Source: Cymbidium sinense (taxonomy: Eukaryota; Streptophyta; Magnoliopsida; Asparagales; Orchidaceae). From it: a DNA stretch of 64,000 nt. How positions within the stretch are numbered: the stretch's first letter is position 1; each line of letters starts with the position of its first letter. A program made the position numbers and the translations under genes. Positions 10,626 through 22,428 of this stretch are shown here, one piece after another. The stretch is taken from positions 142,886,040-142,950,039 of the forward strand of contig CM038214.1 of the NCBI GenBank assembly GCA_021442155.1, in the 5' to 3' direction. The notes beneath the pieces were generated by a model that had not been told where the DNA came from, searched no databases, and worked only from the letters and a program-made list of their open reading frames with translations.

Positions 10626-13204
10626 GAGACCACTTATTGCCCATCAAAGATGGGAGGAAGTTCAAACCCACTTGGAATGCCCATGTCATAGAAGGCCTAC
10701 CAAGGAGGATCTTATCAGTTATTGATTGTAAAGGGGAACACAGATGCTTCTAATTAATGGGCTCTATCTAAAAAATATTACCCATAAAAAATCATGTTTG
10801 AAAATAATTATTAATAAAAAGAACAAATTTAATTCCATTTCATCAAATCTTCTCTTCTTTTAAGCATTGTTTGCTTATCTTGAATCCATCACGCGTGTTT
10901 GGGGTAAGAGTCCCCTGGCATCTATCCTCACACAAACACAATATCTAATAATAAGTGTGAGAGAACACAGGGGCATCTATTTTGATTAAAATAATTAGGG
11001 TAGGTGGAAGACGTGGCATCCTTTCTTGGGGAATTCCCATTTGCCATTGGCATCATTTCATCAAAATACCCAATGTTTAAGGTAGGTGTAAGAGTCCCCA
11101 GAGGTTTCTATTCCTTTTAACATACTGACAACACTAAATCTTTTTTGTTTTTTGATGTGAGAGCAAGAAGCCTATCAGGCACTCACTCATTTTGCTCAGG
11201 TTGGGTCCACTACCTTGCTAGTAGTTACCTAGTGGTCATATTTAGAAGATGATCCCACTGGAGCTTTCTTTTCTAGCGATGCATTTGCCTTGAGCACCTT
11301 AGATATGGTAGGCTTCTTACCTGTTGAGTACCTATTGGTTTGTTTAAAGAAGATGAGTCCCCGAGCTTTCTTCTTGAACTAATCATCATGATCTAACTAG
11401 GTCGAGTATATTTGAGGTATAGGATAAGTCCCCGAGAGGCTCATTTTTTCTTTACTATGTTTGAGTCAATATAAGTACCCCAACGGCATTCACTCAATAG
11501 TCTCCCAAGGTCAGATAACACCTATCGACCCGAAGACAGACTATCCCAGCAATCAGTTCTGCAATAGGAGGATGTGAGTCCCCGAGCTTTCTTCCTAGGT
11601 TGATTATTACAAATTGATGGGAACCATAGGTTGGTGGATGTTTGCTATGCTGATAGTGACTCACCTAGTGGATACAACACTCTTAATCGATGTGAGTCCC
11701 TGTGCTTTCTCCTTGAGTTGGCCACCGAATACCTATTAGACATATGACTATCCAAGTCATCTTCTCTAGGGTGTTGGATTAAGCCCTTATCGGCCCCATC
11801 CCCTATAGGCATTATATTTGGATCATGTCCTTTGAATCCCTATTTAGAAACTACTTGGGTTACTTTGGGATTGGACAATCCCCCTTTCCTAGTAGCCACC
11901 CCTGTGGGTGGTGAATTTGTTTAGCGGATGTGCAGATTCTCCTTGGTTTAGTATATCTAAGATAGGTCTAGGCTGGTATAAGCACCTTCTTAATTTAATC
12001 CCTCATAAACTAACATGGTTCATGATAAAATAAATTAAACAAAATAAATAAAATTACTTCACTTGTGGATTAGAATTCAAGCCCCAAAGGGCCCCTTTTC
12101 TCCAAACATGCAACTTTAGGCGCACGAAAATTCCTATAAGAATTGCACGATTAAGTTGAGATAAGTCCTCAGTGACTCACTGTAGTCACCCTTAGGTCGG
12201 TTCAATCTATTTTGATTGAAGGCGTGTTACCTGGTCATTCTGCTTTGTAAGATGTAAGACTATCATGCATTCTTTAGCATGATTGTACAAATCAACAGTG
12301 CCTGGTTTGATTTGCCCAAAGCAACCAATCATCCTAGTGGTCTTTTATAGTGGAAGATGGAATCTGAGCTTTCTTCCCTTCAATTGATCATTGCAAACTA
12401 AAGGCACTCCTTTGGTCGGATAGTTCTCCCATCGACCGGGAAGCTACTCCCTTTGGTTCAATAAATCTGAGATAGGTCTAGGCTGATATAAGCTCCTTCT
12501 CAGTGATCCATCGCAGACCAATGGAATCCATCAAAACAAATTTTAAAATGAAATTAATCTTGACTTATTTTGAGTTGATCTAAGTCCCCCAGCAACATTC
12601 TTAATAGATAACCCTAGGTTGGGTTTAATCTATTATTTTGCCAATAAATTACACGAGCAACTAGTCTCTACTTTGGAGGATGTAAGTCTACTACGCTTTC
12701 TTCCTAGTACAGCTGTTGTATATCAAAAGGTATCCCTTTGGTTAGCTAGTCCTACTATGTGTTTGGTAGACAACCATTTTGAATTGATAAGTCTGAGTTA
12801 AGTTTAGGCCTCCATGGCTCCTACTCAGTGCAGTCCATCGCAAACCAATAGGGTTCATCTCAAAAATCCAAATCTAAAAATTAAAACAAATTCAACTCTC
12901 TTCCCTAGTGGAAATTTCTCCTCAGTGAGACCTAAACCAAATCAAACCTCTCATCCCCTTGTGGATGACTTGAACCTGCTTCCCTAGTGGAAGGTTCACA
13001 CTCTATCCTTTAGTGGATTCTTCCCTCTCTTATTTCTTGGACATAAGTAGAGCCACATTGCACTAACCTCTAGATTCTTTCTACACCTTGGGTTAGGGAT
13101 AGATTATTTTTGTTAATGCTCATGATCTCTCAGTGTTGTTAATCATTTTGGTCAACACCAATTCATGCATTGTTCCTTGTCAATCACACCACACCTATTG
13201 GGTG
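10626..13204 (+). repeat. 3' untranslated block of the gypsy element with degenerate internal repeats
   Basis: No coding sequence is supported. The DNA is built from degenerate repeats of a unit around 'agtccccgagctttcttc' (near 11,355, 11,577, 11,695, 12,355 and 12,680), with recurring phrases such as 'aggttggttggt' and 'cctagtggaaggttc'. The same block recurs at 17,774-20,254, and parts of it at 38,676-39,392 and 47,546-48,268 directly after integrase. Its place between integrase and LTR makes it the element's 3' untranslated region. The 60-codon frame at 12,619-12,801 is taken as chance. Confidence 0.7.
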
Positions 13205-13474
13205 CCCTTTGTTATCCTCATTTTTAGAATGAGCTCTCAACTTTCCATCTTAGACATAGGGCTTCTCTTAAACTTTAAGAGTTCCTTAGTCTTAAGACAC
13301 ATCTAGTGATTAGATGGACACTCAACCTAGAGACTTAGAAGAGTTAGCCATAGGAAAAGGTCATGCCTTAAAAATTTTCCTACCCCTAGCTTGAACCACT
13401 CTTCACCCTCCTTCCTTTAAGTCAAACTCCAAATCAATCTCATTTGATTTTCTCCAAACACAAATCAATGCCAC

Positions 13475-13595
13475 ATGATTGAAATCCCTGATTTAAATCC
13501 ATGATTGAAGTCCATGATTGAAATCCATGATTGAATCCATAATTGAAGTCCATAATTGAAATCCATGATTGAAACCCATGAATGAAATTTCAAAC
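13475..13595 (+). repeat. 15-bp minisatellite inside the LTR
   Basis: About eight head-to-tail copies of a 14-15-bp unit, 'ccatgattgaaat' with a/g variants, run from 13,475 to 13,595. Confidence 0.9.
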
Positions 13596-13599
13596 TCCA

Positions 13600-14175
13600 A
13601 AAATCATCTAAGTCTTTAATTCTCTCTTCAAAGACTTAGCCTAGATCATGATCAAATCATTCCAAATTAATGAAATTTTCTCATAACTCATTTATATTCA
13701 CATATATAAATGAAATATAAATAAATCAATCAAATATAAATCCAAAATTTAAATCCCTACTCCAAAATTTCCTAAGTCCTTTAAATTCCCACTTAAAGGA
13801 CTTATCCAAAATCATGATCAAATCAATTCAAACTCATGGAATTTTCTCACAACTCATTTATATTATCATTTATATTCACATATATAAATGAAATATAAAT
13901 ATAAATCAATCAAACTAACTCAAAATCAAATCCAAAACTCCAAAATTTCCTAATTCCTTTAAACTTCCTCTTAAAGACTTAGCCTAAATCATGATCAAAT
14001 CAAATCAAATCCTTGAAATTTTCTCATAACTCATTTATATCCTCATTTATATTCACATATATAAATGAAATATAAATATAAATCAATCAAATCTAAATCC
14101 AAAATTCAAATCCCTACTCCAAAATCTCCTAAATCATTTAAATTCCTTCTTAAAGGACTTATCCAAAATCAATTT
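13600..14175 (+). repeat. ~175-bp tandem repeat inside the LTR
   Basis: A unit with 'ttaaaggacttatcc', 'atgatcaaatca', 'gaaattttctcataactc' and 'cacatatataaatgaaat' recurs about three and a half times, with anchors near 13,627, 13,795, 13,973 and 14,152. Confidence 0.85.
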
Positions 14176-14439
14176 CAAATCTAACCAACTCTTGATCTTC
14201 CTTCATGATTCAATCAATCATACAATCAAGAATCCAAATAGAAATACAAATCTCAATCACTAAATCAAAACTCAATTCAAAAATCAAGTCAAGTCCATTC
14301 ATATTCTTCCTTTGAATATGAAATTGCCAAATGAATAAAAACCCATTTGACTTCAAACCACTTGAAAATGGATTTATATTTCAATCATAAGTCCATATAA
14401 AAGTTCAATCAAACTCAATTCAAGCTTGACCAAGCCATT

Positions 14440-15215
14440 TGACCCAATTAGGCTCACTTGACCTGAAGTGACCTAAAGTACCCTTATGAGCCAAATTTTA
14501 ATCCTAACCAAATTGGATGGAATCAAACTCACCTATACCTTTCATCATGAATGATAAATCAACCAAATTGGGTCAAAAAAAGTCAAACCTAAGGGTTGAC
14601 TAAGTTAACACTTCGCTAAAATGAAACCTAATATAGCTAAAATCCACCATAGGCCAAATTGATTGAAACCATTGATCTAAGTTCATTCATGACCAATGTT
14701 TGAACTTGACCAAGTCAATATTTGAGCCTAACCTAGTCCAATTGCTACTTGACCCAAGTTGACCCAACTTGACCTAAAAGGTCAAAATGTGTCAAAATTA
14801 TCTAAGCCAAATTGATTGAAACCAATGGATCAAGTTCATGCCAAATAACTTGTTGAACTTGACCAAAGCCTCAATTGTCTAACTAGATCTAACCTAGCCC
14901 AGTTGACCTTAAACCCAACATGACCTAAAGGGTCATGTTGAGCCAAATTCAAACTTAACCAAAATTGATTGGAAACAAAGATACCAATCCACTTCCTATG
15001 ATTAACCAAACCTAAACCTACCCATGACCTGGCTCAAATAGGTCAAATAGGTCAAATTGGTCAACTTGACCCATTTGACCTAAATGAAGTCATATGAACC
15101 AAATTCAAACATAAACCAAATTGAACCAAACCAAAGGATCCAAAACATTTCAAATGGTCATATGAACTTGACACAAGTTGACCCATTTTGACCTAAATGG
15201 GTCAACATGAGCAAA
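14440..15215 (+). promoter_or_regulatory. dense cluster of TTGACC/GGTCAA motifs in the LTR
   Basis: At least 20 copies of TTGAC(C) or its complement GGTCAA lie in under 800 bp, often doubled as 'acttgacccaagttgacc'. TTGAC[C/T] is the W-box core bound by plant WRKY factors. The related solo LTR keeps a similar cluster in inverse orientation (60,600-61,450). The count is seen directly; any regulatory role is inference, and the motifs could simply be a decayed short tandem repeat. Confidence 0.4.
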
Positions 15216-17773
15216 AACATACCAAATGAACTCCAAATCTAATGAAACTTGCCCAAACCTATTTTCTCAACATACCCAACATTTCCAAATTTAAAAATCA
15301 TCCAGATGACCATTCTACCCCTATGCCATAGAATAAATATTTGGTCAAATCCATGGGGAATTTGGTCAATTCCTTTTCATTCCTACTTAATACTTTCTTA
15401 ATAGGTCAAGTAGACCCTATGGAGGGTGGTGCACCCAACCCAATGGATTTAGGTCAGTCCAAATTGACCAAAGGCCAAAACTGAGCACCTGGCTAAATTG
15501 GCCATATGAGAATCATGTTCCCACTTAATTTGAAGCACATGGGAGGTTACCACTCCACTCCCTAGCCTAAATCAACCATGTGTAAGCTTATAAGAGACCA
15601 AACAACCCAATTCCTAAGGTCAATTGGATCAAAATGGCAAGTAGAGCTTCAACCATCCGATTGCCTAAAGGGGAGATATACTCCCCTAATCCTCTCTAAT
15701 TCCAACAGAGACTAATTCAATTAAATGTTAGAGAGTCATAGGAACCATTCTTGAGTGATCCTAAGCTCTCTAGAAGGAATTTAAATTTACCATTCTAGAT
15801 TTTCCTCAAGTAAAAATAGGAGAGCTCCATTGATTTGGAAACTTCTACTATAGTCTAATTCAACCAAATTCTCTTTGCACACTCCATTAGAGGGCCAAGT
15901 CTAGCTTGCCCAAGCTCTCTTAAATTACAAAGGTAAAGGGAGATATAATTCCATCAAAGTCGTAAGGAAGCTAAGGAGGGGTTGGTCCATAGAGCTATCC
16001 ACTTAACCTCAAGAGCTAAAATTTTCACCATAGCTTCATCTCAACTAGACGAAGCTCCTCTGAGGGAATCGAGTGTTGGTGATCACCTTTGATGAGGTTA
16101 GACTTTTTTCGATCACTAAACTCAATGTGTGTTGGTCCTTTGTGAAATAAATTTTAATGGCATGAGATTTCAACAGTTAGAAGTTATTGCCATTAGGGTT
16201 AGATGGTGTGTGCAAAGATTCATCCCAATATAAACTTAATCGAGCTCAGATCAAAGCCTAGAACATGGACGGTCCCCGTGGATCACAAGCTTTGATAGGG
16301 ATAGATCTCTGGCCGTCCATCAATGCATTTTGGATGGATGGATGAGATTAAACAAACATTTTATATCTAATTTTGTCCTTTAAGATCTCAAATTAAATCA
16401 GCGCCATTCGATCCTTGATTGAATGGTAGATACAAGAGTGCATAGAACCACCACAACACGGTGCTATGACGTGATGTTTAAGTTACTCAGAATGCGGAAA
16501 GTGCATTCGAGTCAGGTGCCGATTGGATTAAGGGATTAATTAGTGTTTATTTAATTATAATCAATCCTCTAAACTTTAAAAATTTATATCTCTCTAAAGA
16601 AAAATAAAAAAATATGAGGTAAATTTCCAGTGAAAGATAATTCAATCTAGAATATTTAAAATTGGTTTTAATGGATTTTGAATTGTATCTTTCTCTGATT
16701 TTGGGTTTTATTAAAAAATTTAATTTATTAATTAATCCTTAATTAATCCACTGATTAATCTCAAACTTCTTGAGTATATTTTGGGGGATGAGTTCTGCCT
16801 CCCCTAATTTTCTTGGGATTTATTGGTGGCTTAATTGGGGGAATTGCTAATTCATTTTCTAATTACCCCTTTATGTAATTAAAGATAATTAAGTGTTTGA
16901 TTAGTATTTTAATCTCTCATTGAAGTTGATTAAGGTATGATTCAGTGAATAGGTGGTTTAAGAAATAATTTTGGGGCATTTCTCCTAAGCTATTCCTTAA
17001 ACCCCCTTTTCTCTCTTAATCCTCTCTTAATTAAGGGCTAATTCATTAATAACCCTCTTAATTAATTTCTTAAAAATCTAAAACCTTGTAGAACTTAATT
17101 AATCTACTTTGGGTAGATACTTAGGTGTTCAAGAGCTTAAGTTCAATTAAGAAAATTAAAACTCAACTCATATGTGTGAGGGGTGTTTTGAAATTACTTA
17201 AGTTAAACCCCTTAGCTTAATTAACCATTAATCATGAGCCAAATTGTATTAGGCCCTTCTCTTCTTAGGTGCATTACAAATTTAAATTCATTGTGAGTAT
17301 TTATGTCATCTCATTGGCTCATAATTATTTGGTTAACTATACTAAGGTGGTGTAAGTAAGGGTTAATTAACATGTTTAATTCATACCTTAACATAATCAA
17401 AATCAAAAATGAATCTAATCATACAAAAATTAAAAAAAATGTCAAACACATGTGGAAATGGGTTAGGAATAGTAAACCCAATTAAAATTTTTAAAATTAA
17501 TTCAAATTTAAAATCAAACAAAAATCATAATAAATAAATTTGATTTACTTTAAGCTTTCTTATTTCATAAGATTGTCTTTAGGATTTAATTGAAATGAAT
17601 GTGTTTACATGCTTTCATTACTTTAGTTTTTCCCCAACATGTTAAATATGTATGTCATGTGGTTTAATGCATCCATGCTTTTCAAAATCAAATTTAAAAT
17701 GAAAATGTTTCCTTTATATCAAAATTGCATGTGTTGGCTAAACTAAAAATATGAGTGACAATTATTGTGTTCA

Positions 17774-20254
17774 GGGTAGGTGTAAGAAACCCGAGCAATG
17801 TCCTATCCTTCATCGATAAAACACAAATATAAACTACACACAAAAATTTAAAATAATTACATATATTTTCTCTAGGGCTACTTTGAGTTGAGATAATACC
17901 CCTAGTTGCACTCACACAGTAGCTGATCTAGGTCGGGCTGACGTGCTACCCTTCTAGTGTGTTAGCCTAGTGGTCTTCTTACTTTGGTGGATGTAAGTTT
18001 GCTATACTTTCCTTCCTTACTTGGCCACTACACACTGATGAGCGCCTTGTTATTTTGGTAAGCCTTATTGTGGTAAGCTACCTGTTATTTGCTAAGAGGA
18101 TGTGAGTCTACTACACTTTCTTCTTGGATTAGCCTTCATATACTGACTAGGCCGAGTATATTTGAGGTTCAGGATAAGTCCCCTAGTGGGTCCTTTTCTC
18201 CTAACTACTTCAACACTAGGTCTAGTCCTTCCTCAGGGATCCCCGCTTAGTAGTCACTCTAGGATATATATCATATGTCCCACTGATAATAGACTATCCT
18301 GATGATTAGTTATGCTTGGAAAGTTGTAAGCCTACATGCTTTCTTTCTAGATTGATCGTTACACAATGACAAACACCTTAGGATGGTTGGTTCTCACTAT
18401 GCTGATGGATACACCTTAGGTTGGTTGGTTCTCGCACCTTAGGATACACCACTAATGGCAGATGTAAGTCTACTATGTTTTCTCCTAGATTTGGCCACTG
18501 TACACCTATAGGCTTTCTTTTTTAGGGCTCAAGATAACGCCCTAGTAGCACCTCCCATGTGGGCACTATATTTGGATCATGTCCTTTGCGACCCGATTTA
18601 GACACTACCCTGGTTATTATCAAATTGGACAGTTCCCCTTTCCTAGTAACCACCCCTTTGGTTGGAGAATTCATCTTGTGGATGTGCATATTCTCCCTTG
18701 GTCCAGCTAATCTAAGATAGTTCAAGGACAACATAGCCCCTTCTTAGTGTGTTCCCTCTCACACCAACAAGGTCCATGCAAACAAATAATTAAATATTTA
18801 ATCACTTGTGGATTAAGAGGACACCCCTAACAGTACCTTTTCTCAAGCAAGTATCCTATCTTTAGGGAAGTATCAACAAAACTTCCTATATGAATCACCT
18901 GACTACTCTTGAGTTGATATAGGTCCCCAGAGGCATTCACTCAGTAGTGGCCCCTAAGTTGGGTTCAATTAGTAGTGCTACCAACAAGTCACCCCACTGC
19001 TGCAGCAATACGTAACGTAAGTGCTATGCCTTCTTCCTAGCCATTGCACCGAAAGGAAACCCCTCAGGTTGGCTAGCTCTACCCCACGACCAGTAGACAA
19101 TTGCTTTGGATTTGTAAATCTGAGATAGGACAAGTCTCATATAGCCCCTTCTCAGTGGGTCCATCACACACCGACATGGCTCATAAATTAAATCTATCAA
19201 ATTTGACTGAGCTCACATCCCCAGTGGATATGCCCTCAATTTGTAATCAAACTATACCAAACAAACCATATTAAATCACATGAAATTAAGATAAATTTAA
19301 TCCTGACTACTTTTGAGTTGACATAAGTCCCCAGCGACATTCACTCAATAGTTTCCCTAGGTTAGGTTCGATTTATTGTGCATCAAACAGGTCACTCTAA
19401 TTGTTGTTCAACATTTTAGAAGATTTAAGTCTGTTACACCATCTTTCTAGGATTGTCGTTCCAAACTGAATGCCAACCCCTTAGGTTGGCTAGCTCTACC
19501 CTGGTAGACTATCCCTTTAGATTTGTAAACTTAAGGTAGGTCAAGGTTGATATAGCCCCTTCTTAGTGGGTCCATCGCACACCGATAGGGTCCATACATT
19601 AAATTAGATTAAATTAAACCCAATCTAATTTTCTTAGTGGAGTTAAATCACACTCTTCTCCCTAGTGGAGCCCCAAATCTTATATTTATAAGTCAAGCAA
19701 ATAAATGAAATTCAAAACCAACCTCCCTAACGGAACAAATTAAACCAACTCCCAAGTAAAATATAAATCAAAGAAACCCAACCAAACTCTTATTCCAAGC
19801 GGATACATCCCCAAAAAAATCTATGAAATCAAACTCAAATTCCAATCCCCGGATAGCCCAAACCTGCTCCCTAGTGGAAGGTTCATATACTCGATCCCTA
19901 GTAGACTCGAGCCCATATCTCTAACAGATATGCTTCCACATCAATTAAAACAAAATAAATTAAAGTTGATTCAATCATAATCCATGCTGGATTATAGATT
20001 CTTATCCCCAATGAATCTTCTTTACACAAATCATATAGTCAAATCAAATTCAAACCTTATCCCCAGCAGATTTTCTTGTTCTATGCCCTCGACATAGACC
20101 CCTCACATTTCATGTCCAATTCATGTGTGATCCCCTATCAAACCTCCCTCCATGTCCTTGACATGGAATTCTCTTCAAATCTTATTTCTTCTCTTATGCA
20201 CACCTTTAATACTTCAAGCAAAAGCCTAACAATGTATTCCTTCAAATTACATCA
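17774..20254 (+). repeat. second copy of the gypsy 3' untranslated block
   Basis: The sequence is collinear with 11,078-13,200: it starts with 'ggtaggtgtaaga', carries the same 'ctaggatt..cc' and 'agtgggtccat' phrases, and ends with the 'ccctagtggaaggttca' region near 19,880 (12,975 in the first copy). Its 17,876-18,890 part is also the source type for the fragments at 38,690-39,392 and 47,550-48,268. No LTR follows at the right end; satellite begins instead. No gene is seen in it. Confidence 0.7.
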
Positions 20255-21665
20255 TCTTAACATTGAAATCAACATTTTATGATTTATGTTGGTGCAAGAT
20301 CACACTAACTATACAATATCATGCTAAACATATTATAGTGTGAATTAAAGTATATTATATTATAATATATGATGTTATATTATAATTTGCTATAATATAA
20401 TATATTATCTAACATTACAACTCATTAGAATAACTAAAAGGAACAATTAACAATTTTTCTCAAAATATGAATAATGTTCATTTTGGATGTGAAATTGTAA
20501 TTATTCTATTAGAAATGGTACAAAATTGCATAATTTTGGTGTTTCTTCTTTGTGTGTACCATGAATTTGGCCAAATTCTTCCATCTTAACATTCAAATTA
20601 ACATTTATGTGAGTCTTGACCCAATGTAAAAAAAAGTAACATACTAAAATCTACAATAACATTTAGTAACACACCAACATTCATATATATATATGTGAAG
20701 TTATATTGTTATGTACATCATATTTTAATATGCTTTCATATAATATATTATCTTACATCACACCTTAAAATGAATCACTTTAAGCAAAACATTTATAAAA
20801 TTTGGTTGAAAAATGAACATTTATTTGGATGCAAAATTCCATTCTTTTGATTAAATGACACACCATAGCACACCCCTAATGATGTTCCCTAAAGGTTACC
20901 TTAAATTTGGACAAATCCCATCATCCCAGCCTATAAATCAGTATTTTCATGAATTATACTAGTAGAAACTCTACCACATCATACTATAAAAAACTAAAAT
21001 ATGCTAAACAATAAGAAGTAATACACAATAGTATGCTATAATGCATAATGCTATACTATGTTATGGCATCCTATATTATAATACACTATAAAATATTATA
21101 TCATAATATATTGGATATCACATCACAAGGATTGCTTAAGATAAAAAATCATAAAATTAGTCTAAAATAAAAAAACTATATATTTTAGTCTTATCACTTA
21201 CATATTTTAAATTGAAATAATATATTATGATGTCATGCTCTACCTATTATGAATTTGGTCAAATTCCACCATTTTAAAGTCTAAATCAACATTTTTATAA
21301 TTAATGTTAGTGTAGGCTCGACTGCATGATGGTAAAATACTAAAAGAATTTAAAATATGTAGGACAATATATTATGATATATGATGTTATACTATGCTGC
21401 AACATATAATATTTATTTTGAACACAAAATCTTACTTTTTAGACTACAAGTGGCGTAGCACATTGCTACTACAACCTAATTCCCACTTCAAATTTAATAA
21501 ATTTCATCATCTCGATTTATTAAATCAATATTTTATGATTTATATAAATATAGACTATAGGGCACAATACCATAATATACTAAAACATTTCAGCACATCG
21601 TATAACATCCAAAAAGTCATCACTACATGCTCAAATATCGATGCTACAATACACTATAATATATG
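20255..21665 (+). repeat. ~340-bp AT-rich tandem satellite, about four units
   Basis: A diverged phrase, 'aatttggtcaaattccacc' then 'taaatcaacattttatgattta' with a following 'tatactagta'-like stretch, recurs near 20,262, 20,577, 20,910, 21,264 and 21,495. Spacing is about 315-350 bp, the last unit being shorter. Between anchors are runs of 'ctataatataatat'. The array ends where telomere-like repeats begin. The reading frames here (for example 21,394-21,666) are satellite by-products. Confidence 0.7.
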
Positions 21666-21679
21666 ACATTATAATATGA

Positions 21680-22050
21680 ATTAGGGTTTGTGTTTAGAGT
21701 ATTCAAATCTTTAATAGTGAAGGGAAAGTCTCTTGAAGACATTTTCTTTAGCTACCATAACTATGTTAGGATTAGGCCATTCTTTAAATCTACTCCTAAT
21801 GACATATTTATTCAACGTTTAGGGTTTTGGGTTAATTTAGGGTTTATGGTTAGTTTAGGGGTTAGGGTTTGGGGTTAGTTTAGGGTTTAGGGTTAGTTTA
21901 GGATTTGGGATTTATGATTTAAGGTTTAAGGTTGTAGGTTTTAGGGTTTAGTATTTTGGGGTTTAGGGTTTGGGGCTTTTAGGGTTTAGGGATTAGGGTA
22001 TAGGTTTTAGGTTTAGGGTTTAAGTTTTAGTTTAGGGTTTAGGGGCAAAG
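21680..22050 (+). repeat. degenerate telomere-like repeat, first block
   Basis: Variants of TTTAGGG ('gggtttagggttaggg', 'ggtttagggttagttt') with the G-rich strand on + start abruptly after the satellite and run to the first GRP gene fragment. No gene is present. Confidence 0.85.
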
Positions 22051-22428
22051 GTTTTTTTTAATAGAGAATAAATTCATATTTAACATTTCTTCTTTTTGAT
22101 TTCATTAATCGAGTTGGACCCCAAGTTTTATAAGACATGTTTATGACATATATCAAAAATAAGCACCTAAAGAGCAAATAAAAAAACCCTAGATAAGTAG
22201 AACCCTCTCTAAAGTCATTTCCATAAGCGGATCGGGCCATTCTTCAATTTCTCTAGTTTTCATCAGAACAACTCACGCCTATGGAGTAGCGGGATCCATG
22301 ATCATATCCCCGATCTCTCCCTCCGCCACCACCATGGCCGTAAGCTCTGTCACTACTCCAATCTCCATAATCACCACTGCTCTGACCACCACCTCCATAT
22401 CCACCAGCACCTCCAGATCCCCTCTATA
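22051..22428 (-). pseudogene. GRP fragment 1: C-terminal glycine-rich part and 3' UTR of a plant glycine-rich RNA-binding protein
   Basis: Read on minus, the right part (about 22,425-22,240) encodes a Gly/Ser/Tyr/Arg-rich stretch like the C-terminus of plant GRP7/GRP8-type RNA-binding proteins (RRM followed by a glycine-rich tail). It ends near an N-x-RN terminus where the expected Trp codon is TAG. Downstream (22,240-22,056) comes the same ~180-bp 3' UTR seen in the other copies. The RRM and the ITV..AQSR junction are missing, and telomere-like sequence borders both sides. Non-functional. Confidence 0.8.

Larger units (their letters stand above)
13205..17773 (+). repeat. first ~4.6 kb of a giant 3' LTR, truncated
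   Basis: This matches the right two thirds of the inverted insertion at 55,405-62,160. Examples are 13,240-13,340 against 62,000-62,130, 17,210-17,330 against 59,260-59,400, and 17,630-17,740 against 58,860-58,970. At about 17,773 the homology stops and sequence like 11,078 onward begins, so the last third of the LTR (the part seen at 1-1,045) is missing here. The LTR holds no coding sequence. It contains a minisatellite, ~175-bp repeats and many TTGACC motifs (separate entries). Confidence 0.75.

Noticed and set aside
21690..21878. 62-codon frame at the satellite/telomere junction
   Set aside because: It runs from satellite into TTTAGGG-like repeats; no domain and no conservation.
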